From NCBI GenBank assembly GCA_002238415.1, contig MPMI01000006.1, positions 1-64,000 on the forward strand: 64,000 nucleotides of DNA, in the 5' to 3' direction. The position numbers and the translations under genes were made by a program. The DNA is from Desulfurellaceae bacterium bin18 (GTDB lineage Bacteria; Desulfobacterota; Binatia; Bin18). Of this stretch, positions 27,538 through 36,517 are shown piece after piece. A model generated the notes under the pieces. That model saw only the letters and a list, made by a program, of their open reading frames with translations. It had not been told where the DNA came from and made no database searches. Within the stretch, counting starts at the first letter, position 1, and every line of letters starts with the position of its first letter.

Positions 27538-27867
27538 CTACACCGGGGGCCGGGTTGCTCCACATTTCCAGCAGGCGGTAAACTGGCCTTCCAGATTTTC
27601 TCCGCAGCGTGGACAGGACCAGGGTGGAGCACCTTTCTGGCCAGCCCGAGCACCGTGGTCGTAGGCTTGGGCAATCGTCCGACCCTGGTCAAAGTCCATA
27701 TCGTTTGCCACCCACACGGAAGGATTGGTATCAGCGGTGACCGGCAGGCTGCCACGGAGAGGAAATAAGTGCTCGCCCTGGACAATGGCTTCAATGCCCT
27801 CGGCTTCGAGTAGACCTTTGACCAGATGCGCTTCAGTCGGGTCGTGAGCAGTGTAGACACGCCTCAT
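27538..27867 (-). CDS. DUF2007 domain protein with C-terminal zinc ribbon
   Basis: A 109-residue protein. The N-terminal part (MRRVYTAHDPTEAHLVKGLL then EAEGIEAIVQGEHL) matches the DUF2007 family of putative signal-transducing proteins with a ferredoxin-like fold. The C-terminus has a zinc ribbon with cysteine pairs CPRC and CWKC. Its partner is unknown. It begins 20 bases after the stop of the glutamate dehydrogenase gene on the same strand, so it probably shares that transcript. Confidence 0.85.
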   Translation of the reverse strand: MRRVYTAHDPTEAHLVKGLLEAEGIEAIVQGEHLFPLRGSLPVTADTNPSVWVANDMDFDQGRTIAQAYDHGARAGQKGAPPWSCPRCGENLEGQFTACWKCGATRPPV

Positions 27868-27887
27868 GGTGGTTGACCGGCTCTCCG

Positions 27888-29309
27888 TTAGGGAAAAATG
27901 CCGAGTTCCATATACGATACGGCAACTTTTTTCACCGCACTGATAAAGGCTGCCGTGCGTAAGTCGGGCACCCGCGGATCCCCTTTCCACTCTTCGTAGA
28001 TCTGATGATAGGCGGTAATCATGGTTTCCTCCAGCCCTGAATTCACCAGATCGATTTCATCTGCGCCATGCACAATCGCCCGGCGCTCCGCCTCCGGCAG
28101 CCAGGTGTCCGTCAGGCGTTCAACCGTGTGGAGAATCTTGTCAAAGGCCGACTGCTCAAAGCGCTTGCCCATCCGACCCAGTTGGACATGAGATAGATTC
28201 TTCAGCCATTCAAAATACGAGACCGTCACCCCACCGGCATTCAGATACACATCGGGAATGATTAACACGCCCCTGGCGGATAATATGTCCTCAGCTTGGG
28301 CAGTCACCGGACCGTTAGCGGCCTCGGCAACGATCCTGGCCTGAATACGGGAAGCATTGGCCTCGGTAATCTGGTTTTCGAGTGCGGCCGGGATCAGGAT
28401 GTCACACTCCTGTTCCAATGTGTCGGAAGAGTGGGAGATGTTCTCCGCCCCAGGGAAATCAAGGATGGAGTGCGTCTCTCGCCGGTGGGCGAGGACCGCA
28501 TCAACATCGAGCCCCCGAGGGTTATAAATCCCGCCCTCATATTCGGCGATGCCGACAATACGACAGCCTCCCTCCTGGCAGAATTTCGCCGCATGGGAAC
28601 CCACATTGCCGAGTCCCTGCACGATGACCGTCTTGTCCGCTAGCCCGGGCTTCAAGCCGATCCGTTTCATGTCTTCAGCCTGCTCGCACACTTCGCGCAG
28701 CCCGAAATACACCCCGCGTCCGGTTGCCTCGACCCGGCCCTGGACCCCGCCCTGGGTGATGGGTTTTCCAGTCACACAGGCCGCAGCATCAATCTGGCTG
28801 GGATAAAACGAGGCATAGGTATCAAATATCCAGGCCATCTCACGGGCGCTGGTGCCATAGTCGGGAGCCGGGACATCAATCCCGGGGCCAATGAAATTCT
28901 TTTTGATCAGTTCGGCCGTATAGCGTCGCGTGATCCGCTCCAGTTCGTCAGGCGTATAGCGGTTCGGGTCGATTTGGACTCCACCCTTTGCGCCCCCGAA
29001 CGGGACGTCAACCAGGGCGCATTTATACGTCATCAACGCAGCCAGCGCCTTGACCTCGTGTTCGCTCACCTCTGGCGCATACCGAATGCCGCCCTTACAC
29101 GGCGCTTTGTGGTGGCTGTGCTGCACCCGCCAGCCGGATATCACTTCGTATCCGTGCTGCGTTTTTATGGGAAATTGCACGGTATACACGCTATTACAGG
29201 TGCGTACCTGCTTGAGCAGGCCCTCCGGGTAGGTCAGGAATCGGGCCGCCCGGTCGAAACTCCGGTTCACGTTCTCAAAAAAACCGAATGTCCCGTTTGT
29301 TTTTGGCAT
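27888..29309 (-). CDS. Glutamate dehydrogenase
   Basis: A 473-residue Glu/Leu/Phe/Val dehydrogenase interconverting glutamate and 2-oxoglutarate plus ammonia. The substrate domain has [18 protein letters not shown] and the catalytic lysine in [10 protein letters not shown]. The coenzyme domain has [16 protein letters not shown] with a following acid-region ([12 protein letters not shown]). ATG 29309 follows a GGGGAG site. It diverges from a second, shorter dehydrogenase of the same superfamily across 114 bases. Confidence 0.9.
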   Translation of the reverse strand: MPKTNGTFGFFENVNRSFDRAARFLTYPEGLLKQVRTCNSVYTVQFPIKTQHGYEVISGWRVQHSHHKAPCKGGIRYAPEVSEHEVKALAALMTYKCALVDVPFGGAKGGVQIDPNRYTPDELERITRRYTAELIKKNFIGPGIDVPAPDYGTSAREMAWIFDTYASFYPSQIDAAACVTGKPITQGGVQGRVEATGRGVYFGLREVCEQAEDMKRIGLKPGLADKTVIVQGLGNVGSHAAKFCQEGGCRIVGIAEYEGGIYNPRGLDVDAVLAHRRETHSILDFPGAENISHSSDTLEQECDILIPAALENQITEANASRIQARIVAEAANGPVTAQAEDILSARGVLIIPDVYLNAGGVTVSYFEWLKNLSHVQLGRMGKRFEQSAFDKILHTVERLTDTWLPEAERRAIVHGADEIDLVNSGLEETMITAYHQIYEEWKGDPRVPDLRTAAFISAVKKVAVSYMELGIFP

Positions 29310-29423
29310 GTGACTCCCCTCTCCCATCTGTGCGTTAGCTCGTTATATTATATCAGAACAGGAAAGCGGTTTCGGGCACCCTAGCATCACTTTTATTCGC
29401 CCCATTGATCTCTACTGGGAGGC

Positions 29424-30593
29424 ATGAAACCTCGGGCCATTATGCACGCACACCCATCTTTTCCCTTCTCCCAGTATCAGGACGCGACGGGCCCGGAACG
29501 GATTCTCTCCTTTTATGATCCGGCCAGTCAGATGCGAGCGGTGATTGTCATTGACACGACCGCCTTTGGCATGAGTGCGGGTGGCGTGCGGATGTTGCCC
29601 GACCTGTCAGTCGAAGAGATGGTCCGCCTGGCTCGGGCCATGACGTATAAATATCTGATGCTCGAAGTACCGACCGGCGGCGCAAAAGCCGGCATCTGGT
29701 ACGACCCGGCAACCCAGGACCCCCAGGCGGTAATGGACGCGTTTCTGCAGGTCCTTCAGCCCCTGTACGAAAGGCGCAGCTATTATCCCGGCGCGGACAT
29801 GGGGACATCGGACGATGACTTTCTGCCGTTGCGGAATGCAGCGGGCAAGCGTCGCTATAGTGGATTGCGGACCAAACACTTTGAGGGACTGCCGCTTGAA
29901 GACCAATTAACGGGCTTTGGCGTGGTTGAGTCGGCCCTGGTGGCGGCCAGGGCTTTTCAACTACCCATACGCAACGCGACGGTTGCCATCGAGGGTTTCG
30001 GCAAGGTTGGAGGCGGGGCGGCCCGTTTCATTGTCCGCACGGGGGCTCGTGTCGTGGCCGTCTCAACCTTGACTGGTACTCGTTACGACCCGAAAGGTCT
30101 GGATGTCGAGCGGCTTTTGGAGCTACGTCAAGAGTACGGAGATGAGACAGTTCGTCACTATCGCGGAGGGAGACTGCTCTCCCGGCGCGCGCTCTTCACG
30201 CTGCCGGTTGATATTCTCATTCCCGGCGCCCGCCCGGATGTCATTCATATTAAGAATGTTGACCGGATTCAGGCCAAACTGATTGTTCCCGCGGCAAACA
30301 TTCCGTTTCGGCCTTCGATTGCGAATCGCCTGTCCCGGCGCGGGATTGGCGTCGTGCCTGATTTTGTCTCAAACGGCGGCGGAGTCCTGGCCGCACTGGC
30401 CGATATCCAGGGTCTCGGGACCAAGGAATCCTTTGCCTTTGTCAGCGAGCGGATTCGGAAGAATACCAGGCTGGTGCTCTCCCGGAGCAAACGCTCGCGC
30501 TGTACGCCGTTTGAGGCGGCATTCAGGATTGTTCGAGAGCGCTGGAAAAAGACCGCACAGACACAGCAGCCGCTTAGTGCAGAGGGCGCGTAG
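29424..30593 (+). CDS. Glu/Leu/Phe/Val dehydrogenase family protein (leucine dehydrogenase-like)
   Basis: A 389-residue paralogue of the glutamate dehydrogenase superfamily, closer in size to leucine or valine dehydrogenases. It has AFGMSAGGVRMLPD, the catalytic lysine in VPTGGAKAGIWYDP, the GADMGTSDDDF motif and the Rossmann segment VAIEGFGKVGGGAARF. The substrate is not determinable. The start at 29424 is only three bases after GGGAGG, so ATG 29442 is an alternative. Confidence 0.85.
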   Translation: MKPRAIMHAHPSFPFSQYQDATGPERILSFYDPASQMRAVIVIDTTAFGMSAGGVRMLPDLSVEEMVRLARAMTYKYLMLEVPTGGAKAGIWYDPATQDPQAVMDAFLQVLQPLYERRSYYPGADMGTSDDDFLPLRNAAGKRRYSGLRTKHFEGLPLEDQLTGFGVVESALVAARAFQLPIRNATVAIEGFGKVGGGAARFIVRTGARVVAVSTLTGTRYDPKGLDVERLLELRQEYGDETVRHYRGGRLLSRRALFTLPVDILIPGARPDVIHIKNVDRIQAKLIVPAANIPFRPSIANRLSRRGIGVVPDFVSNGGGVLAALADIQGLGTKESFAFVSERIRKNTRLVLSRSKRSRCTPFEAAFRIVRERWKKTAQTQQPLSAEGA

Positions 30594-30650
30594 TGGTGCG
30601 TCTCTTTGACCTCAAGCAGGCGTCCAGGATCGTAGAACGGGGAGAAAAAT

Positions 30651-31523
30651 ATGGAGTTTCACACACGCACAGTCACGGCAAACGGCATACACTTTCACTG
30701 CCTCGAAGCCGGCCACGGGCCGCTCGTCCTGTGTTTGCACGGCTTTCCGGATAATGCCTATACCTATCGTACCCTCTTACCGGCCCTGGCTGAGGCGGGT
30801 TTTCATGCGGTCGCACCATTCATGCGCGGCTATGCCCCAACGTCTGCTCCAGCGGACGGGCGCTATGAATCTGTCCTACTCGCGCAGGATGCCGTCTCGT
30901 TGATTCCGGCTTTGGGAGCCGAGCAGGCGTGTATCGTTGGACATGACTGGGGCGCGTTTGCGACCTTCGGAGCGGCCGCCCTCGCGCCGGAGCAGATACA
31001 GAAAATTGTCGTCCTTGCGGTCGCGCATCCGGGGGCCATGCTGGGCGCATTAGCCTCAGACTACGACATGATCAAGGGCGGCTGGCACGCCTACTTTTTT
31101 CAGATGCCGTTCGCCGAACAGGCGGTCTCAGCCCATGATTTTGCCTTTATCGAGCGCTGGTGGCAGGACGCCTCACCCGAGTACGACGTTCCGGCGGAGA
31201 TCATGGCCAGTGTGAAGGAAACCTTTCGGCAGCCGGGGGTGGTGACCGCCGCGCTCAACTACTACCGGCATACGTTTCATCCCGATAATCGAGATCCGGC
31301 CTTACAGCCCCTCCGGGAAAAGATGGCCGCCCCCACCACGGTTCCGACGCTTGCCCTGCATGGCACCAGAGATCGGCCTGGCCGTCTTACAGCGTTCAAC
31401 GCCATGGACCACTTGTTCACCAAGGGCTTGGAAAAAGAAATCTATCCGGGGCTTGGGCATTTCCTGCATCTGGAAAAGCCAGCGAAAGTCAACCCACGGA
31501 TTGTTGCATTCCTCGCGTCGTGA
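30651..31523 (+). CDS. Alpha/beta hydrolase (epoxide hydrolase or haloalkane dehalogenase-like)
   Basis: A 290-residue alpha/beta hydrolase. The oxyanion segment HGFPD is at 30-34, the nucleophile elbow GHDWG places an aspartate at residue 99, and the catalytic histidine is probably H270 in GLGHFLHLE. An aspartate nucleophile points to epoxide hydrolases or dehalogenases rather than esterases. AGAAAAATATG precedes the coding region; it may be cotranscribed with the dehydrogenase upstream. Confidence 0.85.
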   Translation: MEFHTRTVTANGIHFHCLEAGHGPLVLCLHGFPDNAYTYRTLLPALAEAGFHAVAPFMRGYAPTSAPADGRYESVLLAQDAVSLIPALGAEQACIVGHDWGAFATFGAAALAPEQIQKIVVLAVAHPGAMLGALASDYDMIKGGWHAYFFQMPFAEQAVSAHDFAFIERWWQDASPEYDVPAEIMASVKETFRQPGVVTAALNYYRHTFHPDNRDPALQPLREKMAAPTTVPTLALHGTRDRPGRLTAFNAMDHLFTKGLEKEIYPGLGHFLHLEKPAKVNPRIVAFLAS

Positions 31524-31534
31524 ACATACGAGAG

Positions 31535-31571
31535 AAGCAGCCGGGTGACCTCGTTAAGAGAACGGCTGCTT
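31535..31571. terminator. Possible bidirectional hairpin between convergent genes
   Basis: AAGCAGCCG (31535-31543) and CGGCTGCTT (31563-31571) form a perfect nine-base stem with a 19-base loop between two convergent genes. No T tract follows on either strand, so the terminator role is a guess. Confidence 0.35.
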
Positions 31572-31581
31572 ACTCCACCCC

Positions 31582-32490
31582 CTACCGAAACGCCGCCATC
31601 ACCTCCTGCAAGGCGACCATTTGGTTGCCGTTGGCCGACGAGGGCACCAGAATGGGCGTTTTGAGGCCGGTGTCATACCAGGCTTCGACACCGGCTCTGA
31701 CCTCGGACACACTGCCGTACAACGTGACCTGACTCAGCCAGCGGTCGGACATGAGGGATGGAATCTTCTCGTCTTCCTTATTGGCCATGGCCTGCTGGAT
31801 AGCCCGCATTTCCTCTTCATAGCCGGCTTCGATCCAATACTGCTGGTAATTGGGTAAGCGGACATAGGTGCTGAGGGTCCGGCGATGGACCTTCGCGGCC
31901 GCCTCTTTATCGTCCGAAATAATGGTCGGGATCATATTACCGACAAAAAACCCGTCATCCTGCATTTTTTCCTGCGGCAGGAAGCTCAGAGACGTGGCCA
32001 TATGCGACCGGGCAGCATTGGCCCAGACCGCACCCTGAGAAATCTCGGCCGACAACTTAACCATCGCCTTGCGTAAGGTGGCCAGGATGACAGGCGGCAG
32101 CGCATCCTTTCGGCCAACGCTGGCATGCAGGTCGGAGACAAATTGACGCATATCGGCCAGTGGTTTGCCCGCCTTTACCTTCAGGCGGTTCAGCATCGGG
32201 CCGTGACTCACACCCACGCCAAAACGGAAGCGTCCGCCCGAGACCTCGTGAATAAGAGCCACAGTTTGGGCAAAATCATACGGATGGCGGGTATACATAT
32301 TGGCAATGCTGGTCCCGAACGGAATCTCGTTGGTGGTAAAGGCCAGGGCCTCGCACAAGCCAATACAGTCGCCGACACTCTGACAGTAAATACCGCTGAA
32401 GCCTTCTTTTTCAATTTGGGTTGCCACGTCCAGGGTTTGTTTTCTTCGCCCGGCAACGGCGACCAAGGCGATGGCCGGTTTCTGCGTCAT
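31582..32490 (-). CDS. LLM-class flavin-dependent oxidoreductase
   Basis: A 302-residue bacterial luciferase-like protein using FMN or F420. It has VATQIEKEGFSGIYC, FGTSIANMYTRHPYDFAQ and GGRFRFGVGVSHGPML, the typical barrel segments. AGGAGG lies upstream of ATG 32490. The substrate is unknown. It is one of three LLM genes in the window and is convergent with the alpha/beta hydrolase. Confidence 0.85.
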   Translation of the reverse strand: MTQKPAIALVAVAGRRKQTLDVATQIEKEGFSGIYCQSVGDCIGLCEALAFTTNEIPFGTSIANMYTRHPYDFAQTVALIHEVSGGRFRFGVGVSHGPMLNRLKVKAGKPLADMRQFVSDLHASVGRKDALPPVILATLRKAMVKLSAEISQGAVWANAARSHMATSLSFLPQEKMQDDGFFVGNMIPTIISDDKEAAAKVHRRTLSTYVRLPNYQQYWIEAGYEEEMRAIQQAMANKEDEKIPSLMSDRWLSQVTLYGSVSEVRAGVEAWYDTGLKTPILVPSSANGNQMVALQEVMAAFR

Positions 32491-32589
32491 AGAGCCTCCT
32501 TCTCAGGTTTCAAAGCCGCCAGATTGTAGCTGGTGTGAGCGGAAGTTGCTATCTGTTGGATGCGCGGACAGGCCCGTCCCTGACTGCAC

Positions 32590-32613
32590 AAAAAAGGCCG
32601 GCAAAGCCGGCCT
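32590..32613 (-). terminator. Intrinsic terminator of the ABM gene
   Basis: On the minus strand, AGGCCGGC, a TTT loop and GCCGGCCT are followed by a run of T residues. This is a textbook intrinsic terminator placed about 30 bases after the stop of the ABM-domain gene. Confidence 0.8.
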
Positions 32614-32643
32614 GTCTCAAAATCCAAATCAGAGCGGAGCACG

Positions 32644-32940
32644 CTACACATCAATACGGTCGTAATACCGAATACTCGCCGGACCAGCCAACTTCGAGCT
32701 GAGGTTCTCAAAATCGCCTCTCTCGGTCCGCCAATTCAGATATCTCTGATAGTGCTCGCGGGAATCCCAGCGTTCGTAGAACACGAGGTTGTTCGACTCG
32801 TCGAGATTGCCGTAGATATCAATACTCTGGCAGCCGTCGTAGGCGCGCGTATCCGGTAATGCCTCTTTCAGATAGTCTTTCACCTCTTGCACGCATTCAG
32901 GTTTGACCTGTACTTCCAGCAGAACGACCGTTGTACCCAT
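32644..32940 (-). CDS. Antibiotic biosynthesis monooxygenase (ABM) domain protein
   Basis: A 98-residue single-domain dimeric alpha/beta barrel protein. The pattern LLEVQVKPECVQEVKDYL, TRAYDGCQSIDIYG, NNLVFYERWDSREHYQRYL is that of ABM/YgiN-like quinol or heme-degrading monooxygenases, though many members have no known reaction. AGGAGG stands before ATG 32940. An intrinsic terminator follows, so it is a single-gene unit. Confidence 0.88.
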   Translation of the reverse strand: MGTTVVLLEVQVKPECVQEVKDYLKEALPDTRAYDGCQSIDIYGNLDESNNLVFYERWDSREHYQRYLNWRTERGDFENLSSKLAGPASIRYYDRIDV

Positions 32941-33062
32941 TCTGGCATCCTCCTTTGTGGATATGTCTCTGCGTATTGAGTTGCACGGCCTTGCCTGGAT
33001 ATCAACCCCTGGACCTTATAATAGGTCTTGCGCTATAAGAAGAGAAAAAACAGGAGGTGATT

Positions 33063-33269
33063 ATGCCACAAGTGATTGGTGGAGAAATCAGTGACATTAA
33101 AGAGGATCTCTGGTCCTGTGGTCCCTGTCAGGACACCACTGGCGTCGAGCATAAAGACACCCTGGCCAGGGTGCTGATGTGCTGTGCTACCAAGCACGAT
33201 GCCTGGGAAACCGCTCAGGACGCCGAGAAAAAGATCGTCACAATTAAGTCCCGAAAGGCAGACCGCTAA
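33063..33269 (+). CDS. Small CGPC-containing protein of unknown function
   Basis: A 68-residue protein preceded by AGGAGGTGATT, a perfect match to the 16S anti-Shine-Dalgarno, five bases before ATG, and followed by a strong terminator. It is therefore a real monocistronic gene likely to be well translated. It contains WSCGPCQD (a CxxC pair) and a later MCCATKHDAWE, giving four cysteines, with a helical, Lys-rich C-terminus. Metal binding or redox activity is possible. I do not recognise the family. Confidence 0.8.
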   Translation: MPQVIGGEISDIKEDLWSCGPCQDTTGVEHKDTLARVLMCCATKHDAWETAQDAEKKIVTIKSRKADR

Positions 33270-33311
33270 GCGCCGGCGCTGACCAGCGATACTCGCGTTG
33301 ATACAGCATAC

Positions 33312-33343
33312 GAGCCCATCGCACCCCGGTGGGCTCTTTTTTT
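33312..33343 (+). terminator. Intrinsic terminator
   Basis: GAGCCCA and TGGGCTC pair across an 11-base loop and are followed by seven T residues. It ends the small CGPC gene. A second GC-rich palindromic stretch (33356-33391) follows immediately. Confidence 0.88.
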
Positions 33344-33355
33344 CCCTTCCCCCAT

Positions 33356-33391
33356 CCCCTCCTCGGAGGGGTGGCGCGTAAGCGCCGGGGT
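33356..33391. repeat. GC-rich double hairpin (REP-like)
   Basis: CCCCTCC/GGAGGGG with a two-base loop is followed by GGCGC/GCGCC with a GTAA loop. The pair lies just upstream of the enoyl-CoA hydratase gene. It may be a dispersed repeat or part of that gene's leader. Confidence 0.4.
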
Positions 33392-33434
33392 GGGTTTCCA
33401 AGTGGCTAGTTTAGACAGAGAAGAGGACACGCAT

Positions 33435-34256
33435 ATGAGCTATTGGCAGACTGAACAGAGCGATGGGGTTGTAATCGCAAAATACCATAACCCGCCGATG
33501 AATTATTTCTGCGCGGAAGGCACCCAGGAGTTGTGGAAATTGATTGAGGATTGGCGCGACCCTGCTATCCGGGCCGTCGTGTTGACCGGCGCGATGGAAG
33601 GCAAATTCATTACCCATTACAGCGTGGAAGAACTGGTTGATTTGGCCAAGGACCGGGAAGCCATGCGTCAGGCCGGCACCTCACTTACCGCCGCCTATCA
33701 TGCCATGCTGAAGAATTTGAGCGAGCTGCCCAAGGCGATTATCGTTGCCATGAACGGAGACACCATGGGCGGGGGGTTTGAACTCAGCCTGTCGTGCGAC
33801 CTGCGTATCGGCCAGAGGGGTGACTATCGATATGGGTTTCCGGAAGTCAAACTCGGCATTCTTCCCGGCGGCAGCGGCACCCAGCGCCTGTCGCGGCTGA
33901 TCGGGATCGGACGCGCGCTTGAGTTTGTGATTCGCTCTCGCGTGGTCCCACCCGACGAAGCGCTCCATTTCGGTCTGGTCCACGAAGTGGCCGATGACGC
34001 GCTCGCCCGCGCCACGGAAATCGCCCGTGAGATTGCGAATTTCCCGCCGATTGCCGTCGCCCGCGCCAAGCACTCGGTCTACGCCGGCAACGATACCCAC
34101 CTCGCCGCCGGACTCGACATTGAAGGCTCGGCCTTTCTGGAGACCATGCTGTCCGACGACGGCCTGCTGGCCATGCAGACCTATATTGATCTACCGTACG
34201 AGAAACGGCGCGACTGGCTCGATAACCCCACCAACCCCGGCTATACGGGCAAGTAA
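33435..34256 (+). CDS. Enoyl-CoA hydratase/isomerase family protein
   Basis: A 273-residue crotonase-fold enzyme with both classical glutamates kept, in GGGFELSLSCD and FPEVKLGILPGGSGTQRL. The oxyanion-hole segment is unusual (FITHYSVEEL instead of the AGADL pattern), seen in a subset of the family. ATG 33435 was preferred because the upstream extension to 33390 falls in the palindromic repeat. It probably catalyses a hydration or related step on an acyl-CoA. A VOC protein follows 104 bases later. Confidence 0.88.
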   Translation: MSYWQTEQSDGVVIAKYHNPPMNYFCAEGTQELWKLIEDWRDPAIRAVVLTGAMEGKFITHYSVEELVDLAKDREAMRQAGTSLTAAYHAMLKNLSELPKAIIVAMNGDTMGGGFELSLSCDLRIGQRGDYRYGFPEVKLGILPGGSGTQRLSRLIGIGRALEFVIRSRVVPPDEALHFGLVHEVADDALARATEIAREIANFPPIAVARAKHSVYAGNDTHLAAGLDIEGSAFLETMLSDDGLLAMQTYIDLPYEKRRDWLDNPTNPGYTGK

Positions 34257-34266
34257 GTTCTCTCTA

Positions 34267-34309
34267 CTCTCGGAAGCCCGACTTGGTTTCCGAGAGCTAT
34301 CCCCTTTTT
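34267..34309 (+). terminator. Probable terminator after enoyl-CoA hydratase gene
   Basis: CTCTCGGAA (34267-34275) and TTCCGAGAG (34288-34296) form a nine-base stem with a 12-base loop; a short T run follows after CTATCCCC. The position just after the stop fits a terminator, though the T tract is distant. Confidence 0.5.
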
Positions 34310-34359
34310 CATACAGACCAACGTCCTCGAAAGACGCCCCATGGAGCGAGGAGACTGTT

Positions 34360-34818
34360 ATGCACATCTCGGGAATGATGCACGTCAATGTCAACTGTCG
34401 TGATTATGAGCGTTCGCGTCAGTTTTACGAATTGCTCGGGTTCAAGGTCATGTGGGAAGTGCCGGAGCGGAACACCCCGGAAGTGGCGGCCGCGGTCGGC
34501 ATGCCACCGTATCTGGTACGGGGAGCCCTGCTCCAGTTAGAGGGCTCTCCCACCACACCGCTTATCGATCTCCTGGAATGGAAAGAGCCCCGAGACAACG
34601 ACCCGCCGTACCCGCATCTCTACCACCTCGGTATCGCTCGGATTGCGCTGCTCAGCGCGAATCTTGATGCCGATGTCCAAACCCTGAAGGAGCACGGAGT
34701 CGAATTTATCTCCGAGCCCGTCCTGCTCGATCCTCCCGACGCGCCGAGTGCGCGCTTTGTGTGTTTCAAAGACCCGGACGGGACCGTGCTGGAGTTGGTT
34801 GAGATGGAACAATCCTAG
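34360..34818 (+). CDS. VOC family protein (glyoxalase/extradiol dioxygenase fold)
   Basis: A 152-residue vicinal-oxygen-chelate protein. It shows the paired beta-alpha-beta motifs: MHVNVNCRDYERSRQFYELL at the start, HLGIARIALLSANLDADVQ in the middle and FVCFKDPDGTVLELVE at the end. Metal-ligand positions (H9 region, E near the end) look kept. GAGGAG precedes ATG 34360; the longer open frame is non-coding overlap with the hydratase gene. Reaction unknown. Confidence 0.87.
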   Translation: MHISGMMHVNVNCRDYERSRQFYELLGFKVMWEVPERNTPEVAAAVGMPPYLVRGALLQLEGSPTTPLIDLLEWKEPRDNDPPYPHLYHLGIARIALLSANLDADVQTLKEHGVEFISEPVLLDPPDAPSARFVCFKDPDGTVLELVEMEQS

Positions 34819-34839
34819 GTCGGTTGGACGAAAACGCAG

Positions 34840-34865
34840 GTCGGATTAGCGTAACGTAATCCGAC
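34840..34865. repeat. Dispersed palindromic repeat (GTCGGATTA type)
   Basis: GTCGGATTA and TAATCCGAC form a perfect nine-base palindrome around GCGTAACG. The same core recurs at 51091-51173 in a larger element. This palindrome type is a known, very common intergenic repeat in proteobacteria. Confidence 0.75.
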
Positions 34866-34879
34866 AAAGAGCCTCCCCT

Positions 34880-35386
34880 TTACCACGGCCGGCGAAACTC
34901 GCACTTGGGCAGCTTTGCCTGAAGCGTGTCGATGCCACCACGACTGGCCAGCGTGCTGCGCAGATTGAGCACCCGCAACCCGCTCAGGCTTTGCAGATGG
35001 ACCAGGCCGGCGTCACTGATGCGTGTATCGTATAGCCACAGCACGCGCAGCCCGGTCAGGTGGGCCAGATGGGCCAGGCTGTCATTATTTATCCGCGAGG
35101 CCGAGAGTTGCAGGTATTGAATGGCGTGCGCGGGAATGGCGCGAAATGGCGAAAGATCGGTAGACGCCTGCGGGTTGACGTTAAGCCGGAGTTCTTTGCC
35201 GGCAGGAATGGAAAAACTCCCCTGCGCCCGACCAATCGGCTCCCAGAAGGCATAGTCATCCGCGCGATGCACTCCATCCCGGATGAATAGCTCTCCCATG
35301 GAGCGGTTGGTGGGGAAGTGGAGGTCGCGGGCTGGCAGGCTGAGATGTTCTTCGGTGCCGCCGTTGTTCGTACCAGTCACGGCCAA
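34880..35386 (-). CDS. Leucine-rich-repeat-like hypothetical protein
   Basis: A 168-residue protein whose second half has two or three leucine-rich repeats (IQYLQLSASRINNDSLAHLA, LRVLWLYDTRISDAGLVHL, LRVLNLRSTLASRGG), each about 24 residues. The first half is not recognised, and there is no signal peptide. It lies between the GTCGGATTA repeat and the reductase gene. A role in protein binding is the usual guess; nothing more specific is visible. The start is uncertain, as later methionines exist. Confidence 0.6.
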   Translation of the reverse strand: MAVTGTNNGGTEEHLSLPARDLHFPTNRSMGELFIRDGVHRADDYAFWEPIGRAQGSFSIPAGKELRLNVNPQASTDLSPFRAIPAHAIQYLQLSASRINNDSLAHLAHLTGLRVLWLYDTRISDAGLVHLQSLSGLRVLNLRSTLASRGGIDTLQAKLPKCEFRRPW

Positions 35387-35409
35387 GTTACTACCTTTTC
35401 CCGTCGAAC

Positions 35410-36405
35410 TCAGGCATTCACATCAATGACCACGCGGCCACGGACCTGTCCGCGTAAAATCTGCGGAGCCAGCTCCAACACTTTTGACATGGGCTCCACC
35501 ACAGTCATGGCGTCCAGCCTTTCCAGCGGCAGGTCCTGGGCGAGACGGTCCCAGGCCGTTTGCCGTTTGGGGTTGGGACACATTACGGAGTCTACCCCGA
35601 TCAAACTGACGTTCCGCAGAATGAATGGCAGAACCGAGGTCGGCAGATCAGCCCCCCCGGCCAGACCACAGGCCGCCACCGCCCCGCCGTAACAGGTCCC
35701 CCGCAGGACCGAGGCCAAGGTCTGTCCGCCCACGGAATCGACACCACCCGCCCAGCGTTCGGCGTCCAGCGGGCGGCCTGAGGGCTCGGCGAGTTCTGCC
35801 CGTTCAACAATAGTCGAGGCACCCAGACCGGTGAGATAGTCGCTCAGTTCCGGTCGTCCGGTTGATGCCGCCACTTTGTAACCAAGCTGGGATAGCACGG
35901 CGACCGCTACGCTACCGACGCCGCCCGCGGCCCCGGTCACAATCACCTCTTTCTCTCCGGGTGTTACGCCCATGCGCTCCAGGTCCAGGATACAGAGCAT
36001 GGCAGTATAGCCGGCCGTGCCCACGGCCATGGCTTGTTTGAGGCTGAAGGCGTCAGGCACGCGCGTCAGCCATTCAGACTTGACCCGCTGTTTCTGGGCA
36101 TAGCCACCGCCGTGGCTCATACTGAGTTCCCAGCCGGTGATCAGGACCTTATCGCCAGGCTGATAGGCTGGCGAACTCGACGCCTCGACCGTCCCGGCCA
36201 AGTCGATCCCGCCAATCATGGGGTAGGTACGCGCAATGGGCGCGGTCCCGGTGACGGCCAAGCCGTCTTTGTAGTTCAGCGTGGAATAGGCGACGTTGAC
36301 GGTTACGTCCCCCACCGGCAGGTCGTCCAGCGTGATTTCTTTCAGTTCGGACGAAATTTTTTTCTCAACCCTGTTGATGACAATCGCGTGTATGGCTTCC
36401 CCCAT
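35410..36405 (-). CDS. MDR-family oxidoreductase, acrylyl-CoA reductase-like (AcuI/YhdH)
   Basis: A 331-residue zinc-independent medium-chain reductase. It matches the AcuI/YhdH type: STLNYKDGLAVTG near the start, PMIGGIDLAGTVE, the NADPH motif VTGAAGGVGSVAVAVL, and a late VSLIGVDSVMCP. AcuI reduces acrylyl-CoA to propionyl-CoA. GAGGAG precedes ATG 36405; the longer reading frame overlaps the DUF924 gene and was rejected. Substrate assignment rests on family resemblance. Confidence 0.87.
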   Translation of the reverse strand: MGEAIHAIVINRVEKKISSELKEITLDDLPVGDVTVNVAYSTLNYKDGLAVTGTAPIARTYPMIGGIDLAGTVEASSSPAYQPGDKVLITGWELSMSHGGGYAQKQRVKSEWLTRVPDAFSLKQAMAVGTAGYTAMLCILDLERMGVTPGEKEVIVTGAAGGVGSVAVAVLSQLGYKVAASTGRPELSDYLTGLGASTIVERAELAEPSGRPLDAERWAGGVDSVGGQTLASVLRGTCYGGAVAACGLAGGADLPTSVLPFILRNVSLIGVDSVMCPNPKRQTAWDRLAQDLPLERLDAMTVVEPMSKVLELAPQILRGQVRGRVVIDVNA

Positions 36406-36517
36406 GCGCTTCAACTCCTCACGGTGACTATTTATGAATACGGAGGGGCAGGATATCCAGCCTGCGGAGAAAAGGCTACACCCCGTATCCGGCAGAGACG
36501 CCAAGGAAGGCAACAGC

